Origin: Candidatus Pantoea formicae
GTDB taxonomy: Bacteria; Pseudomonadota; Gammaproteobacteria; Enterobacterales; Enterobacteriaceae
Length of the DNA stretch: 64,000 bases
Direction: 5' to 3'
NCBI RefSeq assembly: GCF_011752625.1
Contig: NZ_VWXD01000006.1
Span: 186,001-250,000, forward strand
In this document: positions 17,054 through 24,900 of the stretch, one piece after another
Position numbering within the stretch: position 1 is the stretch's first letter
How the letters are laid out: every line of letters starts with the position of its first letter
The notes under the pieces: generated by a model
The model's input: only the letters and a program-made list of their open reading frames with translations
Database searches by the model: none
Told to the model about the DNA's origin: nothing
Translations under genes and position numbers: made by a program

Positions 17054-17317
17054 TTACTCCACCCTGCGTATTTTGGCCTGGCGATCAATCAATTCACCCT
17101 GTGATGAATAATATCGACTTGGCCATATTTCATCCGGTGTAACACCAATGGCTTCAGCAATTAGCCATTCACCTTTCGGCCAAGGTCGAATCAACGCATT
17201 GCCCAGTGTGGTCGAGCATAAACCCGCCTCTCTTGATACAGCGGCTAATGAAGTCCCTTTCTTACGTAAGGCAGCAATGATATCGGCCTGATGCCAGTCT
17301 TGCTTGGTTTCACCCAC
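17054..17317 (-). CDS. Nlp/SfsB-family (Ner-like) DNA-binding protein
   Basis: An 87-residue helix-turn-helix protein related to E. coli SfsB (Nlp) and to the Ner repressors of Mu-like phages. The conserved core is DWHQADIIAALRKKGTSLAA, and further on RPWPKGEWLIAEAIGV and IWPSRY. The GTG at 17317 was chosen because AAGGAG lies six bases upstream and the length matches the family; the open frame reaches an ATG at 17383, but that would cover the operator region. Ner proteins repress divergent promoters, and here the gene is divergent from an XRE regulator, with several inverted repeats between. SfsB in E. coli is linked to maltose gene expression, but that role should not be assumed. Confidence 0.8.
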   Translation of the reverse strand: MGETKQDWHQADIIAALRKKGTSLAAVSREAGLCSTTLGNALIRPWPKGEWLIAEAIGVTPDEIWPSRYYSSQGELIDRQAKIRRVE

Positions 17318-17333
17318 GTTACTCTCCTTAGTT

Positions 17334-17407
17334 ATCGTTATACGTTTCAATAACGATACTACGTTACTCGTAGTATCTGACAAGCAGTAAATCTACGATT
17401 CTCGTAG
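17334..17407. promoter_or_regulatory. Operator cluster between the divergent Ner-like and XRE genes
   Basis: Three inverted repeats lie in the 92-base gap: ATCGTTAT-N8-ATAACGAT (17334-17357), GATACTACG-TTACT-CGTAGTATC (17355-17377) and CTACG-ATTCT-CGTAG (17393-17407). The last two share the core CTACG-N5-CGTAG, so one protein probably binds both. The first overlaps the second by three bases, which suggests competition. The layout is like a phage lysis-lysogeny switch. Confidence 0.7.
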
Positions 17408-17409
17408 CC

Positions 17410-17700
17410 ATGAAACCGACCTCCTCCCTGCAAGACACTTTCTGCCGACGCCTGAAACAAGCGCGTCTTGGGAAGGGTTTTTCGCAAAAAGGGTTAGGAA
17501 TTGCCGCTGGCATTGAAGAGTTTTCCGCCAGTGCGCGCATCAATCGCTATGAAGTGGGTAAGCACCAGCCTGATTTACTGACGCTGCAACTGCTGGCAAA
17601 AGCGCTGGAGATTCCCGCCGCCTATCTTCTGGCAGAAGATGACCAGTTGGCCGAAATGATCTTGCGCTTTCCCGATGAGAAAAATACCAACGCGCGTTAA
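17410..17700 (+). CDS. XRE-family helix-turn-helix regulator
   Basis: A 96-residue Cro/CI-type protein. The helix-turn-helix spans about residues 11-67 (FCRRLKQARLGKGFSQKGLG, then INRYEVGKHQPDLLTLQLLAKALEIPAAYLLAEDD). A short C-terminal tail follows, with no effector or protease domain. The ATG at 17410 lies just after the CTACG operator, so the protein can repress its own gene. It is divergent from the Ner-like gene. Target genes outside this pair are unknown. Confidence 0.82.
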   Translation: MKPTSSLQDTFCRRLKQARLGKGFSQKGLGIAAGIEEFSASARINRYEVGKHQPDLLTLQLLAKALEIPAAYLLAEDDQLAEMILRFPDEKNTNAR

Positions 17701-17717
17701 TGCGCTTTGCTAATGCT

Positions 17718-17832
17718 TTACGCGGTTACCACGCGGAATTGCGCCATCGATTCCTGTAGCTGCTGTGATTGCGCTTCCAGCGATTGCGTTGCCGCGCTGG
17801 CTTCTTCCACCTGCGCGATGTTCTCCTGCCTG
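17718..17832 (-). pseudogene. Chemoreceptor 3'-end remnant
   Basis: On the minus strand about 37 codons up to TAA at 17718-17720 read as a chemoreceptor C-terminus (QVEEASAATQSLEAQSQQLQ and on to SMAQFRVVTA). They are nearly identical, also at DNA level, to the last codons of the intact chemoreceptor at 18696-20261. Everything 5' of it is missing: at about 17832 the similarity stops and the toxin promoter begins. It is what remains of a second, tandem receptor gene or of a duplication made when the toxin-antitoxin module entered. Confidence 0.85.
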
Positions 17833-17837
17833 TAGCA

Positions 17838-17885
17838 TTGAATCTTACAATAATCCTGGCTATAGTATTTTTTACCACAGCCAGG
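17838..17885 (+). promoter_or_regulatory. Promoter and likely operator of the toxin-antitoxin genes
   Basis: -35 TTGAAT (17838-17843), 17 bases, -10 TATAGT (17861-17866). The inverted repeat CCTGGCT (17855-17861)/AGCCAGG (17879-17885) brackets the -10 and the start site, a good place for autorepression by the antitoxin. Confidence 0.72.
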
Positions 17886-17895
17886 GCGATATCAA

Positions 17896-18306
17896 ATGGA
17901 AATTGAGTTAAGAATTTTCGTCGAGTGGAGCTACAACAAGAAGCGAAAGAAATCAAAAATCAGTGATACTGATTTACGCACTGTTGCAGCTGAGCTTCTC
18001 GAAGACATTAAGAATGGATCAACTAAAGCCGCATTGGGCGGTGGAGTGTTTAAAAAGCGTTTGGGTGACGAAGATAGCGCAAGAACCATTGTTGCCTATC
18101 ATCATGGTGATAAGCTCTACTTTATCGATGGTTGGGAAAAAAAAGAGATCCCTAAAAACAAGCGTGAGATAGATGACTCTGATCTAAAAGTGTTCAGACA
18201 AATCTCCAAAGCTGCTAAGGCTTACACCGCAGAACAAATCGAAAAGCTAGAGAAAAATCGGATTTATGTAGAGCTACCCTCTATTAATCAGGAGAGTACA
18301 AAATGA
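17896..18306 (+). CDS. RelE/HigB-like type II toxin (PF06296-type)
   Basis: A 136-residue protein with the pattern of the long RelE-type toxins: ALGGGVFKKRLG, ARTIVAYHHGDKLYFIDGWEKKE, then SDLKVFRQISKAAKAYT. In this family the basic residues cut or bind mRNA on the ribosome and stop translation. The first gene of the pair is the toxin, as in higBA, and its stop overlaps the antitoxin ATG. Base composition is more AT-rich than the housekeeping neighbours, which fits recent transfer. Its extra C-terminal tail (about residues 115-136, Lys/Glu-rich) is unusual. The family assignment is by pattern and context. Confidence 0.78.
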   Translation: MEIELRIFVEWSYNKKRKKSKISDTDLRTVAAELLEDIKNGSTKAALGGGVFKKRLGDEDSARTIVAYHHGDKLYFIDGWEKKEIPKNKREIDDSDLKVFRQISKAAKAYTAEQIEKLEKNRIYVELPSINQESTK

Positions 18307-18632
18307 GGATTAATAGGCGCGTACTGAAAATGCACGCAATGATGAAACGCCAGTTTAAGGCGGGTCTAATCTCAGCAGATATGATGCAAGAGGCTGATGC
18401 AATCTTTGCAGAAGCAAAGTTAGAGGCAATGAAAGATTCAATCACTGGCGAACGCATCAAGGCGATGCGCGCACGTGAGAAATTGAGTCAAAGCCAGTTT
18501 GCCGAACGTATCGAGGTTTCTACGACCTGTCTCCAGAAATGGGAGCGAGGCGCAACAAAACCTAAAGGGATTGTTGCACTGGCATTGAGGCACATTGAGG
18601 CTAAAGGGCTTGATGATTTTTTAGCGGTCTAA
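18303..18632 (+). CDS. XRE-type antitoxin (HigA-like)
   Basis: A 109-residue protein whose C-terminal half is a helix-turn-helix (residues 48-100: GERIKAMRAREKLSQSQFAE and the recognition helix VSTTCLQKWERG). The N-terminal half is helical, rich in Met and Lys, and would wrap the toxin. AGGAGAG upstream and the ATGA overlap with the toxin support the start. Such antitoxins repress their own operon through the DNA-binding domain; the inverted repeat at 17855-17885 is the probable site. Confidence 0.8.
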   Translation: MRINRRVLKMHAMMKRQFKAGLISADMMQEADAIFAEAKLEAMKDSITGERIKAMRAREKLSQSQFAERIEVSTTCLQKWERGATKPKGIVALALRHIEAKGLDDFLAV

Positions 18633-18695
18633 ACTGCACGAACCAACCCGCGCCGGCGCTGAACAATTACCAGTAACGGGCGGGTATAGAGATAA

Positions 18696-20261
18696 TTAAA
18701 TAGTATTAGTCGTCACGCGGAACTGCGCCATCGACTGCTGTAGCTGCTGTGATTGTGCTTCCAGCGATTGCGTTGCCGCGCTGGCTTCTTCCACTAACGC
18801 AGCGTTTTGCTGTGCGGCTTCATCCATCTGCGTCACCGCCTGATTCACCTGCTCAATCCCGCGACTCTGCTCTTCAGACGCAATCGAAATCTCCTTCATC
18901 AGTGAAGTGACGCGCATCACTTCACTGGAGATCTCATCCATGGTTTCGCCTGCGCGGGTTGCCATGTCGCTGCCCTCTTTGACGCGCGTCTGCGATTCGC
19001 TGATCAATTCACGAATCTCTTTTGCGGCGGTGGCACTGCGTCCGGCCAAGGTACGCACTTCGTTAGCCACCACGGCAAATCCGCGCCCCTGCTCGCCTGC
19101 ACGTGCCGCTTCTACCGACGCATTGAGCGCCAGGATGTTGGTCTGGAAAGAGATGCCATCAATAACACTGAGAATGTCGCCGATACGGTTGGAACTTTGG
19201 GTAATCTCCTGCATCTTCTCCATCACATAGCCCACCACTTCGGCACCGCGATCGGCACTGTCAGACACATTGCTGGCCAACTGGTTGGCCTGCTGCGCGT
19301 TGCTGGCGTTAAGACGCACAGTGGCGGTGAGCTGCTCCATGCTGGCAGCGGTTTGCTCCAGTGAAGCCGCAGATTCCTCAGTGCGCTGCGATAAATGGAC
19401 TGTGCCGGCGGCCAGTTCACGGCTGCCCACATCAATCTGCAAGCTGGCTTCACGCACCTGACTGACTGACTCACTCAGCGCCAGCTGCATTTCAGCCAAT
19501 GCGCCGTTTAAGCGACCAATTTCATTTTTGCCTGCTTGCGGCAACGGCTGTGATAAATCACCCGCCGCGATTTGCTCCAGATGCTTGATGGCTTGATTCA
19601 ATGGCTCCATAAACAGACGGCGCAAAAGCTGCCATGACAGCACGATAAGCAGCAGCGTTAAGACCATTGCCACACCGATGAGCACTTTCATTTTTACTTC
19701 ATTATCAGCAGCTTGCTGCATGCGCGCAGCGGAGACTTCATCGGCATAAATACTGAAATCATTGACGGCTTTGGAATAGTTAGCGGCAAGTTGAGATTGT
19801 TTGCCTTCCAGCACCTGATAATACTCATCGGTATACTGTTTAGTCAGCGCATCCATCATCGGTTGAATGCCCTCTTTATCGTAAATCGTATAGGTCGACA
19901 CGATAGCATCCGCTAGCTCCTTACCGTGGGCCGTGACGGTACCTGCATCCACAAAGGCTTTGAGCAGTTTGTGCGAGCTATCCACCGCAGCCTGCGCCTG
20001 TCCGGTCACTTTAGCCCCATCATCTAACAAACCGATTTCAATTTTACGCACTGCCAAGGCGGCGTTGGCACGAGCACGCATCAGTTCAGAACGGCTTTGG
20101 TACAGCTTGTTCAGCTCAATGCCCTGAATACGGTTGATGGCATCCAATGACTGGTTGCCCGCATTGATGGCATAAATGCCCATAAAACTTACCGCCAGCA
20201 GTAGCAGCGTCATGCAGAAGAGTAAGGCACGTATTCCATTTCTAATCGATAGCTGTTTCAT
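18696..20261 (-). CDS. Methyl-accepting chemotaxis protein (Tar/Tsr type)
   Basis: A 521-residue chemoreceptor. Domains in order are: TM1 at about 10-32, a periplasmic four-helix ligand domain at about 33-190, TM2 at about 193-213, HAMP at about 214-266, and a cytoplasmic signalling rod whose tip carries the conserved NILALNASVEAARAGEQGRG segment. Methylation helices flank it. The C-terminus (RVTTNTI) lacks the NWETF-type CheR/CheB docking pentapeptide, so adaptation probably relies on other receptors. The ATG at 20261 has GGGA six bases upstream; an ATG six bases earlier is possible. A sigma-28-type promoter lies upstream. The ligand cannot be deduced. Confidence 0.93.
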   Translation of the reverse strand: MKQLSIRNGIRALLFCMTLLLLAVSFMGIYAINAGNQSLDAINRIQGIELNKLYQSRSELMRARANAALAVRKIEIGLLDDGAKVTGQAQAAVDSSHKLLKAFVDAGTVTAHGKELADAIVSTYTIYDKEGIQPMMDALTKQYTDEYYQVLEGKQSQLAANYSKAVNDFSIYADEVSAARMQQAADNEVKMKVLIGVAMVLTLLLIVLSWQLLRRLFMEPLNQAIKHLEQIAAGDLSQPLPQAGKNEIGRLNGALAEMQLALSESVSQVREASLQIDVGSRELAAGTVHLSQRTEESAASLEQTAASMEQLTATVRLNASNAQQANQLASNVSDSADRGAEVVGYVMEKMQEITQSSNRIGDILSVIDGISFQTNILALNASVEAARAGEQGRGFAVVANEVRTLAGRSATAAKEIRELISESQTRVKEGSDMATRAGETMDEISSEVMRVTSLMKEISIASEEQSRGIEQVNQAVTQMDEAAQQNAALVEEASAATQSLEAQSQQLQQSMAQFRVTTNTI

Positions 20262-20318
20262 GATCATTCCCGTGTGTATGAAAAAAGGCAGAACTCCACT
20301 GGCCCTAAAACGGAGAGA

Positions 20319-20346
20319 TTATCGGCAGCCGATCGTAGAAACTTTA
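20319..20346 (-). promoter_or_regulatory. Sigma-28 (FliA) type promoter of the chemoreceptor
   Basis: On the minus strand TAAAGTTT (20346-20339) and GCCGATAA (20326-20319) match the flagellar sigma-28 consensus at all 16 positions. The spacer is 12 rather than 11 bases. The start site would lie about 45 bases before the ATG. Confidence 0.75.
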
Positions 20347-20483
20347 TCCAAAGTTGAGGGAGTCATGACAATCAATCAACAAAGGCAGTTGCACCCGTCC
20401 CACTGATTGTTGATAAATGGGGGCGTAAAAAAACGTCAGCGCGGGCACTGACCCGTGCATCCATCAATCTTCAGGGAGAAATC

Positions 20484-20933
20484 ATGGCTGCTTATGCCTC
20501 TACCATTATTCTGGTCTGCCTCGCCGTCCTGAGCTATTTCGTTCACAACAGCGCTGTCACTATCTCGATTCTGATCCTACTGGCCATTAAGCTCACTCCG
20601 CTGTCGCAGTTCTTCCCGTATGTGGAAAAACAAGGCATTCAGATCGGTATTATTATTCTGACCGTCGCGGTAATGGCGCCACTGGCGAGTGGGACGCTGC
20701 CTGCTTCATCCTTGCTCAAGTCATTTGCTAACTGGCAATCGATCGTGGCGATTATTGTGGGGGTGTTTGTGGCCTGGCTGGGCGGACGTGGTGTCAGTTT
20801 TATGAGCGTGCAGCCTTCGGTGATTGGTGGATTGTTGATCGGTACGGTGATTGGTGTGGCCTTTTTCCGTGGTGTGCCGGTCGGACCACTGATTGCTGCA
20901 GGGATTGTCTCGCTGTTTGTCACCGCTAAGTAG
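20484..20933 (+). CDS. yeaL: YeaL, DUF441 membrane protein
   Basis: A 149-residue inner-membrane protein of the DUF441 family with four hydrophobic segments: about 6-22, 25-42, 50-70 with 83-103, and 110-145. Function is unknown. It is rich in Gly, Ile and Val, with the conserved GRGVSFMSVQPSVIGGLLIG segment. CAGGGAG precedes the ATG. In E. coli the gene is at a different location (near gapA), so its place here between a chemoreceptor and ppa belongs to the accessory block. Confidence 0.88.
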   Translation: MAAYASTIILVCLAVLSYFVHNSAVTISILILLAIKLTPLSQFFPYVEKQGIQIGIIILTVAVMAPLASGTLPASSLLKSFANWQSIVAIIVGVFVAWLGGRGVSFMSVQPSVIGGLLIGTVIGVAFFRGVPVGPLIAAGIVSLFVTAK

Positions 20934-21033
20934 GCCGTTGGAGCATTCCGAAACGCCAAAAAGGGGGCATACTTTCAGAGTCAGTTGGCTATAATAGCCG
21001 TCACTCAACATACGACCAATGAAGGAAAGCCAG

Positions 21034-21564
21034 ATGAGTTTGAACCAGGTGCCTGCAGGTAAAGAACTGCCAGAAGATATCTATGTCGTTATCGAGATCC
21101 CAGCTAACGCCGATCCGATCAAATATGAAGTGGACAAAGAGTCTGGCGCCCTGTTTGTAGACCGTTTCATGTCTACCGCCATGTTCTATCCGTGCAACTA
21201 CGGCTACATCAACCACACCCTGTCTCTGGATGGTGATCCGGTTGACGTGCTGGTACCAACCCCGTATCCGCTGGTGCCGGGCTCAGTGATTCGCTGCCGT
21301 CCAGTTGGCGTGCTGAAAATGACCGACGAGTCTGGCGAAGATGCCAAGCTGGTTGCGGTTCCGCACACCAAACTGAGCAAAGAATACGATCACATCAAAG
21401 ATGTGAACGACCTGCCAGAACTGCTGAAAGCGCAGATCACCCACTTCTTCGAGCACTACAAAGATCTGGAAAAAGGCAAATGGGTAAAAGTTGACGGCTG
21501 GGACAACGCTGAAGCGGCCAAAGCTGAAATCATCTCTTCTTACGAGCGCGCACAGAAGAAATAA
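21034..21564 (+). CDS. ppa: Inorganic pyrophosphatase
   Basis: A 176-residue family I pyrophosphatase, the same size as the E. coli enzyme and almost the same sequence. It hydrolyses the pyrophosphate released by biosynthetic reactions, so driving them forward; it is essential and works as a hexamer with magnesium. The signature DGDPVDVLVP (Asp residues binding metal) lies near residues 65-75. The ATG at 21034 gives the usual MSLNQVPAGK start; AAGGA lies upstream, and the in-frame ATG at 21019 does not have that support. A TATAAT -10 box is at 20990-20995. Confidence 0.97.
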   Translation: MSLNQVPAGKELPEDIYVVIEIPANADPIKYEVDKESGALFVDRFMSTAMFYPCNYGYINHTLSLDGDPVDVLVPTPYPLVPGSVIRCRPVGVLKMTDESGEDAKLVAVPHTKLSKEYDHIKDVNDLPELLKAQITHFFEHYKDLEKGKWVKVDGWDNAEAAKAEIISSYERAQKK

Positions 21565-21585
21565 TCTTCTCTGCCTCGCAAGCAT

Positions 21586-21616
21586 AAAAAAACACCGTCC
21601 AATGGACGGTGTTTTT
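21586..21616. terminator. Terminator between ppa and ytfP
   Basis: The stem AACACCGTCC/GGACGGTGTT has an AAT loop and is flanked by A and T runs. It can serve both convergent transcripts. Confidence 0.92.
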
Positions 21617-21618
21617 AT

Positions 21619-21972
21619 TTATGCCTCGGGTGCGTCGTCGCGCTTTAGCCAGTCACCGCTCGCAATGCGGGTGCGACCCGCAATCGAACGCTGATAGACA
21701 TACAGCCAGGCACTGCCGTAAGGCGTCTGGATGAGTTGGCGTTTGTATTCGCCATTCTTGGTGCGCAAGGCATCGAGTTCGCCCAGCGTGCTGGCGTCGA
21801 TGCGATACACTTCGCAGAAGACGGTTCCCTCATCTTCAACGACGCCCGGGTAGTGACCCAGATTGTAGAGCGCAAACCCTTCAATCTGATGGTCGCCGAG
21901 CCATTGCGCATTCGTCATCCAGTGACTGTTTCCCTGTTTGCGCCGTAAACTGCCGTAGACAATTATTCGCAT
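21619..21972 (-). CDS. ytfP: YtfP, gamma-glutamylcyclotransferase-like protein
   Basis: A 117-residue protein of the GGCT-like (BtrG/YtfP) fold. It begins RIIVYGSLRRKQGNSHW, the phosphate-like binding loop of the family. The substrate is unknown; related enzymes cyclise gamma-glutamyl amines. It is the third gene of tamA-tamB-ytfP, starting two bases after the tamB stop codon, as in E. coli. The function of that linkage is unclear. Confidence 0.92.
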   Translation of the reverse strand: MRIIVYGSLRRKQGNSHWMTNAQWLGDHQIEGFALYNLGHYPGVVEDEGTVFCEVYRIDASTLGELDALRTKNGEYKRQLIQTPYGSAWLYVYQRSIAGRTRIASGDWLKRDDAPEA

Positions 21973-21974
21973 TG

Positions 21975-24900
21975 CTAAAACTCAAACTGATAGAGCAAAT
22001 CCAGTGCCTGATCGAGACCGGACACGGCTTCCAAATAGAGTTTGGGCATCAGGCGGTAACGCAAGGTTAACGTCGCCAGTGAATCAAATATGCCAACACC
22101 GTATTTTACTTGTAGACCCGGCAGTACATAACCGCTCACCTGCACCTGCTGGCTGTCGCCCACACCGGTGGTATCAAGCGCGAGGTTACTGACGCCGAAT
22201 GTCTCGCCGATTTTACCCATAACCTGACCACTTTGTGCAACCCCTAACCCCACAAGTGCTGAAGTTAATGCATTACTGTCGCCATCACTGCTGAGTCCCT
22301 GACCGCGTAATAAGTAAGAAAGCGCTTCCTGCTGCGACATGGCGGGGTCAGAGAACACCTCGACTTTCGGCTCATCGGCCAGGCCGGTGACGCGAATACC
22401 GGCGGTGACATCATCTTCGGTGGCTTCCGGGTTACGTATCGCTTCAAGGTTAACGTACGGCTGATCTGGCGGCCCGGCAAACTGCAACTCGCCTTTACGC
22501 ACAATCAGATCCTGCCCGTAAGCGTGGAAGCGGCCATCAGGAATATTGATCTGTCCGTTTAAGCCCAGACCGGTTTTATCCTGCACCAGTTTAAGATCGC
22601 CATTCAGCTTGGCTTTTAGACCAAAGGCTGACAGCCGCACATCGTTACCGACATGGATCACTAGGTTGCTGTTGATCGGAATGGCGGCGGTCTTCGGTTG
22701 AATCGGCTTGAGATCTTTATCCAGCATCACCTCATCCGAGGAGACGCCAGTGGCGCTTTCCGGCACTTCCTGCACCGTGATGCGCGCCCACGGAATATCG
22801 ACCTTACCATCCAGATTAAAGGCGGCTGGCGTGGCTTCAAACACCAGGTCTGGCGACACGTCCATGCGCACCATCGGCGGCACGGTAACGCGAATACGGT
22901 TGCCCTGCGCGGTGATACGCGCTCGCCAGTTATCCAGCTGGCTCCAGTCGGCATTGCCGCCCAGATTGAGGTTGCCCTGCGTCGTCTGTAACAGGCCGTT
23001 AAGCGTCGAACTCATGCCATTGAACACCATGTTCAGATTGGCGGAGGTGAGTGTGACCGGCATAAAGCTGGCCTGCACGTTGACATCGCTCAACCCCAAC
23101 TGGCCAAACACCTGCGGCTGTTGCAGTGTGCCGCCCAGACGCAAGTTGCTATTGAGGTTGCCTTTGATCTTCTCACCCTGCATCAACGCCGGATTAAACA
23201 TCGCCAGCGACAGATTGCTGATGCCGATGTTGCCGGACAGCTGACGACGGGTTTGCGGATCGGCAATCTGCACATTACCGCTCAGCTGACCGTTGTTGAC
23301 GATGTGGATCAGCCAATCCAGCTGAGCACGTCCATTACGCATCGCCGCATTCAGGTTGAGCGTATCGAAGGCAATCGGCAGCGTGTTGCCCTGCACATCT
23401 TGTTCGACTTTAACGCCGCTACCCTTCAGTGAGACCGTACCGGTTGGCAGTGCGCCATCAGCCGTCCAGTTCACCCGTGCATCGCCACTGAACACGCCGT
23501 TCAGTTTGGTCGCATCGGTGAGGAAAGGTTCGATCATCGCCAAATCAAAGCGGTTCAGCACCACATGGGCGTGACCGCTGGCCCCGGCTTCAATCGGCTC
23601 CGGTACACACAGCTGCGCGTTCGGGTTCTGCCAGCAGTGTGGCCCGATAGTGGCGGTCTGCTTGCTGTTGAGGTAATCAATCGCCATCGCACGCGTCAGA
23701 CGCCATTCGCCCACCGGGGTATCAAAGTGCGTGTTGTTGAGATTGCCCTGCCAGCGTTCAGTTTTGCGATCAAAGCTGCCGTTGAGTGCCAACTGGCCGG
23801 AGACCGGCTCGCCCTGCACGTTCAGCTTAAGCTGATGCTGCTTCTCGTTGCCGTCCGCATTCAGCGTCAGCAGGTTAATCTTCAGCGCGTCCTGTTGCAG
23901 TTGCTCAATGCGCAGTTGCAGCTTACCGGCGATTTGATCGCTGGATTTCACATCACCTTCCAGCGCCACACGACGAATCTGCAGCTGCTGCCAGCGCAAG
24001 CCGGTTGCAGTGAGATCGGCCAGCAGTTGCGGTGCCTGCAAGGTGCCGCGTGCTTTTACCGTGCCTTTCGCCACGCCGCCGAGTCCCGGCAGTGCGTTAT
24101 CCAGATGCGGCGCATCGATATTGGCATCCAGGTTGAGCTTGTCGCCCAGTTCACCTTTCACGTCCAGATGGTTGCGGCCCAGCGCGATATTAATGCCCGG
24201 GATTTTCCACTGGTTATAGCTGTTGCCGGTGAGTGAGCCATTGGCGCTGACGGCGTTCTGCTTCACGTTCCCTTTCAGCTCCAGCTGCGGCACGCTGAGC
24301 TGCCAGCTACCGCCGTAGAGGCTGCCACGCGTGGCTATCTTGCCATCGAGTTTGGCTGGCCAATCCGGGTACTGTTTGGCGGTGTTGATGCCGGAGAGCG
24401 TCAATTCGCTGCGCCAGCTGATGGCTTTGCTCCAGTCCACCAGCGCCGTCAAATCGACATTGCCCTGCAATGCCGCCACGCGCAGCTTGTCCAGACTGAA
24501 CTGCTGCACGTTGCCTTTCCCGTCGAGCGAAAGGGTCGCGGGCGGCACGCCTTCACCTTTCACAGCGGTGCGCAGTGACATCACGTAATCAGTAGCTTTG
24601 CCTTTGAACTGATAATCCAGGTTATCCGCCTGATACTGCACCGGGCCGGTAAGCGGCCAGCGCAACTCCGGGCTGGTGAGTTTCAGTGACAGTGGCAGAC
24701 CCGCCACCGCCGGTTGCGCAGCGGCATCCAGCTGTGCGCGGACCGGGCCAGAGAGATTCAGCCCCAGCTTAAGCTCTTCACGCATCGCCCCGCTGAGATT
24801 CATTTTGATCTTCTCGCCCTTGATCGGATCGAGATTTAACGATCCGCTGAGCGCGAAATTCACTGGCCAGTTATCCGCCAACTGCGCATCACCGCTGGCG

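Noticed and set aside
23565..24236. Plus-strand open frame inside tamB
   Set aside because: Shadow of the tamB coding strand, with no ribosome-binding site and no protein features.
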